DNA from: Pseudisothecium myosuroides
Lineage: Eukaryota; Streptophyta; Bryopsida; Hypnales; Lembophyllaceae
Reading direction: 5' to 3'
Assembly: GCA_951799445.1 (NCBI GenBank)
Contig: OX637296.1
Location: 5,022,001-5,086,000 of the forward strand
DNA length: 64,000 nucleotides
The notes beneath the pieces are model-generated. The model saw nothing but the letters and a program-made list of their open reading frames with translations, did no database searches and was not told the origin of the DNA. The stretch's first letter is position 1; every line of letters starts with the position of its first letter. Both the position numbers and the translations under genes were made by a program. Shown here one piece after another: positions 23,553-35,040 of the stretch.

Positions 23553-24551
23553 ATGAGTGCCGCAGCCAAGTTACCCGCGCACGCCGTGGCGCAGGCTTCC
23601 AAGACGAGTCCCAACTTGTTGCGAGAAATTTTCTATGGCATAGGCCTTGGAATTTTCGGTGAGGGCCTGAATCCCGACTTCCCCTTTCTTTTCTTTCCTG
23701 TTCTGGTATCGTATTCGATGTTGATTTTTTTCTGTTTAAATTCTATCTTTACTTTTGTAGTCGGGACTACAATGAAAGGATTCCCGGGATTAGGTCGGAA
23801 GTCGCTCTCTGTGTTGGAAATTCTTGAATTAGTTGTTGGTGATAGTGTTGGCTTCAGTGTCGAGGTTGGAGTGTTTGTCAGGACGCAAAGAATCTCTGCG
23901 CTTCTGCGTGTTTTAAGAATCTGCTAGATTTTTTTCTAGATTGTATGAACTTCCCTTCGTGTTCTTGATATTCTTACTCTAATTTTTAGTTTTTAATAGA
24001 GCTGACTGTAGATTTCTTTTGTTATGCGCTAGTTCTTTGGTTTAGACAGGCATTCCCTCACAAGAATCTGAGCTTGTTACTTGATCATTACCTCAAGAAA
24101 TTTCGGCGCTCTGCGTCTTTCAAGATTAGAGGATCCACTCTAGAAATTCTTTTCTCTAGAATTATAACTTTCTTTATTTCGTCGGGGTTCTTACTTTTGC
24201 TTTGCTTTTTAATAGAGGTGATATTTAGAATGTTGTTTTGTGCGCTAGTTCTTTGGTTTAGACAAGGATTCTCTTATGAGAATCTCAACTTGGTACTTGA
24301 TTTCTACCTACCGCCCTGCATGTTCTTAAGATATCCTGTAGGAGTGTTAGCTTATTTTCTAATGCGTTTGGTTTGGTTTTCAAAGCGTTGTTTTGTTTTG
24401 AGTATTGATTTTATGTTTCGATGGCTTTGAGTGTGGCATGACAGGTGGCTCGTTCTGGAAGGTGCATCACTTGAATGAGCGCCGCAAGACAGAGGAGTTC
24501 TATGCCCGATTGGAGGCTGGAGAGATCACAGTTCAGGCTGCGGAAGAGTAA
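23553..24551 (+). CDS. COX5C: Cytochrome c oxidase subunit 5C, copy A (intact)
   Basis: Small nuclear-encoded subunit of plant mitochondrial complex IV, in the inner membrane. Exons 23553-23658 and 24445-24551 join in phase 1 (TTC G|GT GGC) across an intron with GTGAGG and GACAG ends. The product is 70 residues, close to the family's usual 63-64. Residues 24-40 (LREIFYGIGLGIFGGSF) form the single membrane segment. WKVHHLNERRKTEEFY matches the family hallmark WKMHHWNEQRKTR.FY. The acidic C-terminus ends QAAEE. Copy B at 29696 shares exon 2 almost exactly, but exon 1 and the intron differ more. After the stop, TTGTGAGTAAGT looks like a donor, so a 3' UTR intron is possible. No presequence is expected. 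Confidence 0.92.
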
Positions 24552-26259
24552 ATATTTCAATTGTGAGTAAGTGGCATATCTTGGTGAAGTCCTCCTTCTG
24601 CTCTGTTTCGTTCCATCTCTATTTTGTGCTGTATTCGTCGGGGATAATCAGGCACGTCTTATAAATTTCTTATCTATGATGAGTGTGTATCCAGGATATG
24701 CTTAGTTATACAAATATGGTTTTGATTTTGAAGGCATTTTTTTTATGTCTGCAGTAGATCTTACAGTGAAATGTGGGGTTTTCGACAGGTTTATAGGACT
24801 TCACAGGCATTTCTCAGCTTATTGGAGGGAATTGTGTTGGGGGAGTCGTGTTACGTTCGCACCAATGACCATGAAATAGTGAAATGTCAGGAAGATGGAT
24901 CTGTGTGTTGGAGCTGTATCTGGAGTTGGTTATGGTTTAGAGAAGTCTTAACTTTCTTTTATCACTAGCTACAGTGATACCAGCAAAAGAATTTTCTCAT
25001 TCTTAGAGGTGATCTTATGCACCGCTTGCTCAATAAAATTTAAGATGGTTTGACAACACAAAGTCTCATACTTTTGCAATACAATACTGGTTGTTGAGGT
25101 GTAGTTATCTTCGAAGGCTCCTAACCTTCTCTAGGCTTCTTTTTAATCTCTATTCTGTATGTCCTGTAATTTCGCCTTCGTTGCTTTCTTTTTACCGTGA
25201 CTCAGCTAGAAGATCACTATCAAATCTCTGTGAAGCAGAAACGCGCATTCTGCTATGCGCTGTACCAGATTGGACAACCGAATTTCTACAACAGAGGGCA
25301 GAGTGGACTGAGGACCGGTACTCTCAACCCTCTCTAATTGCACATTCACTGATTGCACAAATCTGACTGTTCAATTTTCACATGTCAAGTTGTGAACACG
25401 TGGCAGGGTGCATTTTGAACCCTTGTCCATCAAGGCAGTGCAATTAGAGAGGGTTGAGTGTACTATTCTACTGTAGAGTATCTCCTCTGCATCAGACGTT
25501 GATTCTGTTCAGTAATGTCGATTGAATATGTTTTCCAATTTCTGCTCCTGAACTTTCCTTGAAGCAGCTGAAGAACTGATAAACCCTCCATGGAAGATAC
25601 TCAAGTAACTGCATCTCTCCACGTGGAAGGATGGCCGTTGCTCAGTAACCATTCCCTGAGTACCGGTGTGCCCTCCTTTTGATACCCTGTTCCCTGTCAT
25701 TTCGTCAATACGGTTTATCAATAGAGCTTAGGGCATAACGTTGAGCTATCTTAACCGTCAGACTGACAGCATGTGCATGACAACAGCACATTGGTGAAGT
25801 TTCATTTTCTCTCGCAGCTGCCCGGTATGGAGCTTACAGTTTGTACATTTGCCTTCGATTTGTGATCAAGATAGACCTCAGTTCTGACATTACACTATTG
25901 GACCGTCTCTCAAGATTACTCTGTCGGACAGGTACGTGAACATTGAAGCTTTAGTTTGAAAGTATGGTTGCTGACTGTTTTAAAGAAGATGGTTCTGCTG
26001 TGGCGTGTAAAGATTTCATTTTTTTTCACGACCTCGTGTTAGGTCTTTTATTTTCCAGTTTCAATGTGCTAAAGTATTGAAGTTTGAAAAGCTCATGCGC
26101 AGAGTTCTTGGTGTGTGTTTGATCTGGCCTTCTCTTGCAGGAAGAGCTGAGGGAGACCACCAGGGGAAAAAAACAGCAATTGAAAGATTTTGTCAGTCCT
26201 AATCTTTGTTAATATCAAGCAATCACTACTGATTCGCTAATTCTCGGGTCGTCGGCGTC
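24552..26259. other. COX5C-A downstream region, duplicated after copy B
   Basis: Highly similar to 30481-32165, more so than the coding exons are to each other. It contains a TA-flanked hairpin (25321-25460), the fragment shared with 675-770, and no open gene except at its end (26260). Possible 3' UTR exon begins after GACAG near 24789. Confidence 0.6.
25321..25460. mobile_element. TA-flanked hairpin MITE (Tc1/mariner, pogo-like ends), copy 1
   Basis: Ends CTCTCAACCCTCTCTAATTG and, inverted, CAATTAGAGAGGGTTGAGTG, with TA outside both ends (25319-25320, 25461-25462). The CA-CTCAACCCTC...AATT pattern recalls pogo/Tigger ends. It predates the tandem duplication, since the second unit holds it at the same place. 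Confidence 0.7.
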
Positions 26260-26404
26260 ATGGCTTCACGGGGTGTCACTGCTGCTGCCTTCATTTGGGG
26301 CAAGAAAGCTGGTGCTGGAGCGGGGAGCGGCGGCCATGGCTACCAAACTCAGGCCACGTCCATACCGCGACATATACTTAGTGCAATTTTCATCGGCATT
26401 GTTG
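26260..26404 (+). CDS. Conserved small exon/ORF between COX5C copies, copy A
   Basis: ATG at 26260 opens 48 codons plus one base up to G|GTAAATAAG. Read as an exon it ends in phase 1; read through, it stops two codons later, giving a 50-residue protein. The product starts MASRGVTAAA, has a Gly-rich basic segment (KKAGAGAGSGGHG) and ends with one membrane-like segment (IPRHILSAIFIGIVG). The last part aligns loosely with the COX5C membrane segment (SPNLLREIFYGIGLGIFG), with the splice at the same Gly. A near-identical copy lies at 32166. No downstream second exon was recognised. It may be a COX5C-like first exon, an unrelated small membrane protein, or a remnant. Confidence 0.5.
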
Positions 26405-27103
26405 GTAAATAAGCAAGTTTTTTTCCATGCCTGTCTTTCTTGATTTTGTAATGTATACAATTTAGTTTCTTCCTCTTTTGAAACCTTCTTCTTGGACGTA
26501 CTCTGTCAACTTGGACTTTGGTGATATGAGAACTCTTGAGGATCTTTCTCGAGAAAGGTCTCGGCATTTCAGAAAATACCAAACGAATGCAACTGTGTCG
26601 TTTTACATTGGACACTGGCAATCGGAGCTGGAGCATGTAAACGATTGAGCGAACATTGTATGCATGGGTTCAAAAAAATAGTCGTTCGAATAGAATTGTG
26701 TTACTCTTCAGAACTACTAAAAAGCATGAGGTCAAATTTGGAGCTTTCTTGTCCTTAAAAGGGTTAAGCAGTTTTGAGTAGATCATATGCGGACTTTTTT
26801 TGTACAATTTTTTTTAGCAGTGCTTGCAATATGCTGCATTGATAGTGGTGATATAAAATTTGACCCTGTTTGAAGTATATTTTCACAAGATCACTCAAAT
26901 TGTTCATTTCGTACCATTGCCTTTTGCAGTTAAGAGTGATGGAGATAAGCAAATGTAGCCCGTTTCTTGTATTCATATAGAACTTGTTGCAAAAATAGAC
27001 TTGCATGTGCTTGATGTTAGTCCTAGACCAGGGAGATCAATCTTGCATTGAGCTCTTGCAATCTATTGTTACAACGTTCCTTTCTTGTTTTAACAACAGG
27101 ACA
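26405..27103. other. Duplicated spacer with a copy-A-specific 290 bp segment
   Basis: Aligns with 32311-32721 except that about 26755-27045 has no counterpart in the second unit, an insertion here or a deletion there. No gene recognised. Confidence 0.5.
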
Positions 27104-27107
27104 TTAA

Positions 27108-27319
27108 CCCTAACGTCCATTTTCTGGACGATGAACAGAAGGCTTCAAGGCACTCTGTAGTCCAACCAACTTCTCATTCATCCAATGTAATGCTTGAAAT
27201 TAGAAAAGACAACCTTCCTTAACAACCACATTCATAAAAAATTTGGTAAATGATATTTTTGTACAAAGATATAAGCAAAATTGTGCAAAAATTCAAAAAA
27301 GGATTGAGGTATTTAGGGG
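27108..27319. mobile_element. Small TTAA-flanked element with a paralogous empty site
   Basis: 212 bp: CCCTAACGTCC after TTAA (27104-27107) and GTATTTAGGGG before TTAA (27320-27323). The second COX5C unit reads ACAGGACATTAAAAGATTTTA without interruption (TTAA 32722-32725), matching both flanks here with one TTAA. Terminal repeats are short (CCCTAA). Confidence 0.85.
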
Positions 27320-27528
27320 TTAAAAGATTTTACAAGAGAGTGATATGTTGGAATCTTTGTCAGAGTTGTCCGTTGTTAGTAACATTGCTTACCAATGTTT
27401 TGTTAATCCAACCTACTCTACTCAATTAGCATAGAATGATAACCATACTATTAATTACAAACACTAAAATTACATGTCCTCAATAATACTAATTGTGAAC
27501 ATTTAACGTAAAGAACACTAAATATTAA

Positions 27529-28271
27529 CCCCTAAAGGACCAAGGTGCATTTTTTGGCAACATAGCAATTTTGGGCAACTCACTACGAATGGAGTTTTTA
27601 TTTTTTTTTCTTTGAAAATTTCACACAATATGTGCCCAAGGAGTAGCTTTAAGGCCCAACAATTTTCAAAACTTTTGACTTCATAGTTAAAAAGTTATTG
27701 TATGATATGTGATTTTCATTACTCGGCGGGCAGCCCGGGCAGCCCAAAAAACTTCTTTAAGAATCACTTTTTAAAAAAATAAAAATTTGAAATTGGTTCT
27801 TTAGGTTTATATCTACGCGGGAAGCTTTGAATCATTCCATTTGGATTAACGAGTCAAAAGTTATGAGGAGTTTTAGTTTGCGGGTAGGTTAGGAGTCTTT
27901 GAAAGCCATACCTACCCGCAAACTAAAACTCCTCATAACTTTTGACTCGTTAATCCAAATGGAATGATTCAAAGCTTCTCGCGTAGATATAAACCTAAAG
28001 AACCAATTTCAAATTTTTATTTTTTTTTAAAAGTGATTTTTAAAGAAGTTTTTTGGGCTGCCTGGGCTGCCCGCCGAGCAATGAAAATCACATATCATGC
28101 AATAACTTTTTAACCATGAAGTCAAAAGTTATGAAAATTGTTGGGCCTTAAAGCTACTCCTCGGGCACATATTGTGTGAAATTTTCAAATAAAAAAAAAA
28201 AAAAACTCCATTCGTAGTGAGCTGCCCAAAATTGCTATGTTGCCAAAAAACGCACCTTGGTCCTTTAGGGG
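27529..28271. mobile_element. TTAA-flanked 743 bp palindromic element (X-X')
   Basis: Two arms of about 360 bp are near-perfect reverse complements around a short loop at about 27887-27910. Ends are CCCCTAAAGGACCAAGG, then TTTTTTGGCAACATAGCAAT. TTAA flanks at 27525-27528 and 28272-28275. The paralogous spacer (33030-33110) reads AACACTAAATGTTAACTAGA with a single TTAA, an empty site. If transcribed it would fold into a long hairpin. Confidence 0.92.
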
Positions 28272-28275
28272 TTAA

Positions 28276-29695
28276 CTAGACATTTGTAGTTGTTACAGTG
28301 AAACTCAAATGAACATTTTGTGAAACTAATAGGAAATTTTGGTAGGAATGTTTATTCATTCCAATATTTAAGCCAAAAATAGAAGCATTTATGTGCATAT
28401 TGGATGCTCTCAAGTACAAGCCTAAAACTATAGAGATATCCCCATTGTTGTTACCCTTCCAACTGCTAAACCAATTAGATGTTTCAATAGTAATTTTTGC
28501 ATTTTCATTTAGTCAATAGATTAAATTGATGCAATTACATCAAACACAATGACATGTTGAGAGAGAAAAAGTGTTCATATTAGAATAGAAAGTTATGATT
28601 TTGAAACAATCGGCATTCATTGGCCAAGGTTTCAAATAATGTTGTACATTTTAGAATGATTTCTTAGGATTATCTCTATTGTAATGTAGGACTGTACTCC
28701 ATTGGATAAAATATACAATTAGAAAGGACAAGAATATTTCTCCTCTTATTATTCACAATGTTAAATTGTATAGTTTTGATATGATTAATCTTTTTTTAAA
28801 TGATATAGTAAGTTGACTGAGGAAAAAAATAGATTTCTTTTTTGGTCATTCATCTGCAAAAATCATTTTGATGTTGAAATGAACCCAACTATAAGCAATA
28901 GCCAATTGACAACCACAGAAATGTCTACCTTATCACTGCTTCAAATATTAGCACTTGTATATATGTGTTTTTTTTGGTAAAATCTACCTTGAAGAATTAA
29001 AATCTACCTTTAATTCAGGCTACACTACCGTAGTCTCAAGGCCATATTAAGTTATCTATCTTTCTTCTTCATGACTTTAGACCCAAATTCCAACAATTAA
29101 TTTTGCCACCACATCCTAACTCATACAGTTAAAATTGCCCTAGTATTACATATATACTTTCTACTGTAATATTACATTCTAAAATATTTTGAAAATATAA
29201 CCATTCCATTCACTATCATTTCACAAATTTAAAAACCAGACATGGCATCCTTGATCTTTGTACAATTCATCTTGTATTGTAGAATAGTCTTTATTATACA
29301 TAAAATATCTCATTTTACCGAGAAAGACTTCTTCTTATCTCCAATAAATTTTCTTGTGTTCTTAACTAACAATTTGATTCTTTTACAATCTTCTCCATCA
29401 ATCTGAAAACTCCATAATAAATTTACACATTGGCGAAGAATGCTACATGCAAAAGCAACCCTACAAAAGAATGCTACAAATCACAAACCTCTCCCACCAT
29501 AAAATTGAAATTCAAGACTAGAAATAGGAAACTTCGAGGAAGGAGCGATAAGTGTCCTTAGGGTTTGGCTCCCCGTCTCGCACGACCTTCACTTGCGATT
29601 TCGAGGTTTCGAGCTTGCGAGCTTGATTGAAGTCGTGGACGAGATTTGCTTTGCTAGGGGAACGAATTTTGTTACAAATTTGTGTGGTAGTAACC
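28276..29695. other. Spacer and upstream region of COX5C-B
   Basis: Similar over its length to 33070-34485, which lies upstream of copy C, so it belongs to the tandem unit. Sequence becomes GC-richer from about 29540 (leader). No other gene recognised. Confidence 0.5.
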
Positions 29696-30480
29696 ATGAC
29701 TGCGGCAGCGAAATTGCCTGCGCACGTCGCGGCGCAGGCATCCAGGGCTAGTCCCAATCTGTTACATGAAATTTTCTATGGCATCGGCCTCGGGATCTTC
29801 GGTGAGCCGACCCTGTAATCTAGTTCGCGACATTTCGAACGTTTTTATTTTCTGTTCTTGTTGCAATGGTAGAATTCGTGCTTGCATTCATGGTTTCGGA
29901 GATTGGTTGTATAGTTTCTAGTTTTGGAGCTCGGTCCAGATTCGAGGTTTTGGGGGTTCTGTTTCTGCTAACTAGTTTTGGGTTTTTCTCTTTCTTTCGT
30001 CTTACGGCCTGTGTACTTGAGCTTTTACTTCTAGATTTAATTGAAAATTTTGGAAGAATGGTGAAAGAATGGTGGCCAATTTTGGTTAGGTGGAAGGGCA
30101 AACGGAATGTTGAGAATTAGTAGTGACAAGATTCGATTTGCCGTCTTTTGTTTCTCTTAGGGTTCCGATCGGAAAATGTTCGTTATGTCGAAGGGCAAAT
30201 GGTATTTCGAGACTCAGTACTGAGAAGTTTCGTTTTGCCATCTTTTGTTGCTTTTAGGGTTTCGAAGATTGCATTGTTTGTCAGGTTTAATTTTGTCGTT
30301 GTAATGTTTTAAACGAATGGATAATTTGTTCGACTGCACAAGGTTTTAATGGGCTTTGAGTGTGGGATGGCAGGTGGCTCATTCTGGAAGGTGCATCATT
30401 TGAACGAGCGCCGCAAGACGGAGGAATTCTATGCTCGATTGGAGGCAGGAGAGATCACTGTTCAGGCTGCGGAAGAGTAA
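29696..30480 (+). CDS. COX5C: Cytochrome c oxidase subunit 5C, copy B (intact)
   Basis: Same subunit as copy A. Exons 29696-29801 and 30374-30480 join in phase 1 (TTC G|GT GGC) across a 572 bp intron (GTGAGC...GGCAG). The product is 70 residues: the N-terminus MTAAAKLPAHVAAQASRASP differs from copy A at a few places. The membrane segment, WKVHHLNERRKTEEFY and the end are the same. All eight exon 2 differences from copy A are synonymous, so both copies appear to be under purifying selection. Exon 1 differs by about a fifth, and the introns do not align well; this intron instead matches the intron of pseudogene C. Confidence 0.92.
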
Positions 30481-32165
30481 CTATTTCAATTGTGAGTAAG
30501 TGGCATATCTTGGTGAAGTACTCTTGCTGCTCTGTTTCGTTCCATCTCTATTTTGTGCTGTATTCGTCGGGGATAATCAGGCACGTCTTATAAATTTCTT
30601 ATCTATGATGAGTGCGTATCCAGGATATGCTTAGTTATACAAATATGGTTTGATTTTGAAGGCATTATTTTATGTCTGCGCTGTGATATTCTTGTGCAGT
30701 AGATCTTACTGTGAAATGTGGCATTTTTGACAGGTTTATAGGACGTCACAGGCATTTCTCAGCTTATTGGAGGGAATTGTGTTTTGGGAATCGTGCACCA
30801 ATGACCATGAAATAGTGAAATGTCAGGAAGATGGATCTGTGTGTTGGAGCTGTATCTAGAGTTGGTTACGGTTTAAAGAAGTCTTAACTTTCTTTTATCA
30901 CTAGCTACAGTGATACCAGCAAAAGAATTTTCTCATTCTTAGAGGTGATCTTATGCACCGCTTGCTCAATAAAATTGCTTGACAACAGAAAATCTCAATA
31001 CTTTTGCAATACAATACTGGTTGTTGAGCTGTAGTTCTCTTCAAAGGCTCCAAACTCTCTCTAGGCTTCTTTCTATCTGTATCCTGTATGTTTTGTAATG
31101 TCGCCTTCTTGTCATTTACGCTGCTCCAGAAATCGTGGGTTTCTTTCCACCGTGACTCAGCTAGAAGATCACTACCTAATCTCTATGAAACAGAAACGCG
31201 CGCTCTGCTATGTGCTGTACCGGACTGGACAACCGAATTTCTGCAACAGAGGGCAGAGTGGACTGAGGACCGGTACTCTCAACCCTCTCTGATTGTACAC
31301 TCTGTAATTGCACATTCCCTGATTGCACAAATCCGACTGTCCAGTTTTCACATGTCAAGTTGTGAACACATGCCAGGGTGCATTTAGAACCCTTGTCCAT
31401 CAAGGCAGTGCAATTAGAGAGGGTTGAGTGTACTATTCTACTGTAGAGTATCTCTTCTGCATCAAACATTGATTCTGTTCAGTAATGTCGATTGAATATG
31501 TCTTCCAATTTCTGCTCCTGATTTCCTTGAAGCAGCTGAAGAACTGATAAACCCTCAAGAAGATACTCAAGTAACTGCATCTCTCGACGTGGAAGGATGG
31601 CCGTTGCCCAGTAACCATTCCCTGAGTACCGGTGTGCCCTCCTTTTGATACCCTGTTCCCTGTCATATCGTCAATACGGTTTATCAATAGAGCTTAGGGC
31701 ACAACGTTGAGCTATCTTAACCGTCAGATTGACAGCATGTGCATGACGACGGCACATTGAAGTTAATGGTGAAGTTTCATTTTCCTTCGATTTGTGATCA
31801 AGATAGACTTTAGTTCTGACATTAGACTTTAGGAGCGTCTCTGAAGATTACTCTGTCGGACAGGTACGTGAACATTGAAGCTTTAGTGTGAAAGTATGGT
31901 AGCTGACTGTTCAAAGAAGATGGGTCTGCTCTGGCAGGTAACGATTTTATTTTTTTCACGACCTCGTGTTAGGTCTTTTATTTTCCAGTTTCAATGCGCT
32001 AAAGTATTGAAGTTTGGAAAGCTCATGCGTGGGCCTTCTCTTGCGGGAAGAGCTGAGGGAGACCACCAGGGAGAAAAAACAGCAATTGAAAGATTTTGTC
32101 AGTCCTAATCTTTGTTGATATCAAACAATCACTACTGATTCGCTAATTCTCGGGTCGTCGGCGTC
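30481..32165. other. COX5C-B downstream region
   Basis: Second copy of 24552-26259 with few changes, including the hairpin at 31276-31430. No separate gene recognised before 32166. Confidence 0.6.
31276..31430. mobile_element. TA-flanked hairpin MITE, copy 2
   Basis: Same position and ends as 25321-25460, with TA at 31274-31275 and 31431-31432. It carries about 15 extra bases near the left arm (CTCTGATTGTACACTCTGTA), which weakens the hairpin. Confidence 0.7.
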
Positions 32166-32310
32166 ATGGCTTCACGGGGTGTCACTGCTGCTGCCTTAAA
32201 TTGGGGCAAGAAAGCTGGTGCTGGAGCGGGGAGCGGTGGTCATGGCTACCAAACTCAGGCCACGTCCATACCGCGACATATACTCGGTGCAATTTTCATC
32301 GGCATTGTTG
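32166..32310 (+). CDS. Conserved small exon/ORF, copy B
   Basis: Paralog of 26260-26404: same ATG, same length (145 bp), same phase and a donor-like G|GTAATTAAG. Residues 11-12 are Leu-Asn instead of Phe-Ile, and a Ser in the membrane-like segment is Gly. The frame is otherwise kept, with silent changes in the Gly-rich part. If not spliced it stops two codons on, at 50 residues. No second exon found downstream. Confidence 0.5.
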
Positions 32311-34485
32311 GTAATTAAGCACTTTTTTTCCATGCCTTTCTTTCTTGATTTTGTAATGTATACAATTTAGTTTCTTCCTCTTTGAAACCTTCTTGGACGT
32401 ACTCTGGCGACTTAGACTTTGGTGATATGAGAACTCTTGAGGATCTTTCTCAAGGAAGGCCTTGGCATTTCAGGAAATACAAAACGAATGCAACTGTGTC
32501 GTTTTACATTGGACACCGACAATCAGATCTGAACCTCGCAAACGATTGAGTGAACATTGCATGCATGGGTTCAAGAAAATAATTGTAATAATAGAATTAA
32601 AATCCATGTGTAACTCTTCAGAACTACTGAAAAACATGAGGTCAAATAGGGAGCTTTCTTGTATGGAGCTCTTGCAATCTATCGTTACTCAACGTTCGTG
32701 TCTTGTTTTAACAACAGGACATTAAAAGATTTTACGAGAGAGTGATATGCTAGAATCTTGGTCAGAGTTGTCCGTTGTCAGTAACACTGCTCACAATGTT
32801 TTTATAATATAACCTACTCTACTCAATTAGCATACAATGATAACCATATATAGTGTTGGTACTATTAATTACAAACACTAAAATTACATGTCCTCAATGA
32901 TACTAAAGGTGTGTTTTCATTTAGTGTTAAAGATTGTTGTTACTAATGATCTTAATAATGAATATAGACCTACTTTTGGACTGGATTCACATTGCAAACA
33001 TCACCCCTAAAACCAAGTGCGAACATGCCCTAATTGTGGACATTTAATGTTACCAACACTAAATGTTAACTAGACACTTGTAGCTGTTGCGGCGAAACTC
33101 AAATGAACAATTTGTGAAACCATTAGGAAATATGGTAGGAACATGTTTTGGTATGCATAAGTTACATTGGTTGCTCTTTAGTGTAAGCCTAAAACTAGGG
33201 AGATATCCCCATTGTTATTGCCCTTCCAATTGCTAAACCAACTAGATGTTTCAATAGCAGGTTTTTTGCATTTTCATTTAGCCAATAGTTTAAATTGATG
33301 CAATTACATATAGCTCAATGACATGTTGAGAGTGAAAGTGTCCGTATTAGGACAAAAGTTGTGGGTTTGAAACAACCGACATTCATTGGCCAAGGTTTCA
33401 AACAATGTTCTACATTTTAGAATGATTTCTTAGGATTATCCTTATAGTAATATAGGTACTCAATTGGGTAAAATATACAACTAGAAAGGGCAAGAATTTT
33501 CCCCTTCTTCTTATTCACAATGGTAAGTTTGTGGTTTAATTTGACATAAATATTTTTTTTATGATATAGTGAGTTGACTAAGGAAGAAAATAGATATTTT
33601 TTTGTCATTTTTTTGCAAAAACAATTTGATGTTGAAATTAACCCAATTATAAGCAATAGCCAATTGACAACTATAGAAATGTCTATCTTACTACCACTTC
33701 AAATGTTAGCACTTGTATTGTAGGTAAAAATACGTGGCTTTGTTAATAAATTAAAACAACCTTGAAGAATTTTTTTAATTCATACTACACTACCATAATC
33801 TCAAGGCTATATTAAGTTATCTATCTTTCTTTTTTAAGGCTTTAGCCCCAAATTCCAACAAATTTTTTGGCCACCACACCCTAACTAGTAAACCTATATT
33901 GCCTTATTATTACCTATACACTTTCTAATATCACATTCTAATATATTTTGAAAATATAACCATTCCATGTACTACCATTTAGCTGTTCAATGTAGGATGC
34001 CATATTTGGATGTACTACCATTCTACAAACTTAACAACCAGATATGGCATCCTTGAACTTAGTACAATTCATCTCGTAGAGTAATCTTTATTACAAATAA
34101 GATATCTAATTTTATTCACAAAGACACCTTTCTGCCTCCAACAAAAAAATTTATAATTTCTTCTAGCTATTTGATTCTTCTACAATTTTTTTCATCAATC
34201 TAACAACTCTATATAAAATCTATGTAACGGTGAAGAATGCTACATACAAAAGTAACCCTACAAAAGAATGTTACTAATCACAAACCTCTTCCACCATGAA
34301 ATTGAAGACTAGAATTCATAGGAAACTTTGAAGAAGGAGCGATAAGTGTCCTTAGGGTTTGGCTACCCTTCTCGCACGTCCTTCACTTGTGATTTCAAGG
34401 TTTTGAGATTGCAAGCTTGATTGAAATCGTGGAAGAGATTTGCTTTGCTAGAAGAACAAACTTTGTTACAAATTTTGTGTAGTAG
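32311..34485. other. Spacer with two empty target sites
   Basis: Matches 26405-29680 minus the inserted elements. TTAA at 32722-32725 and at 33066-33069 are the unoccupied versions of the 27108 and 27529 insertion sites. From about 34200 it is the upstream region of copy C. No gene recognised. Confidence 0.6.
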
Positions 34486-34490
34486 TAGTA

Positions 34491-35040
34491 TGCCAGGCAG
34501 TAACTGCCTCTTTTTAGTGGATAGTGACACGGATGTCACTATCCACAATGTGCTCAAGAAAAAAAATCGGATTTATTTATTTTTTCAATTAACACACACA
34601 CATATCCCTCCCTTCATATTTAGCTCCAAAAAATTAAAAAATTAAATTAATTAAAAATTATTTTTCAAGTATCCACCCCATCCCACCTTTTTGTAATTTT
34701 GAGGTGGGATGGGGTTGGCAATCGATATGGGATATACCCCGTATCCATACCACATCCAAATCCGTATCCATAACTGTGTAGCATATCCATAGCTATATAT
34801 GTATCTATGCCATGATGTATCTGTACCGTAACCAAATCCGTATCCTATCCATATCCATATCATATTCCAAATTGTTTTTCGAATTGACGGCGTTCAAAAG
34901 AGGTTTGGTTTTTCTTTTTCACAATCAACGGCCCTCATTGATCGGAATTCTTGGATAGAATCGACAGGCAGAATTTTCTGATCTCACGAGATCAACAGTT
35001 GCTTGGAGGGGAACAATAGTGACAACCTCTTTTCAATGGA
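34491..35040. mobile_element. 550 bp insertion just upstream of pseudogene C, unknown class
   Basis: TAGTA is duplicated at 34486-34490 and 35041-35045, where copy B has a single GGTAGTAACCATG. The inner sequence has a hairpin (GTGGATAGTGACA-CGGA-TGTCACTATCCAC), many ATCCATATCC hexamers, and a direct repeat of CTCTTTTnA(G/A)TGGATAGT near both ends. No inverted ends or coding sequence. A relative lies at 11506-11887. Confidence 0.8.

Noticed and set aside
23439..23927. 162-codon frame covering COX5C exon 1
   Set aside because: It reads through the intron; the splice sites and exon 2 homology show the real structure.
26521..26650. Frame kept open in both COX5C units and ending in a shared TGA, a possible second exon for the 26260 exon
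   Set aside because: Phase from the 26404 donor does not lead into it at the TTTCAG acceptor, and the peptide resembles no COX subunit; recent duplication alone explains the shared frame.
29518..29757. Minus-strand frame over the COX5C-B leader and exon 1
   Set aside because: Antisense shadow of COX5C exon 1.
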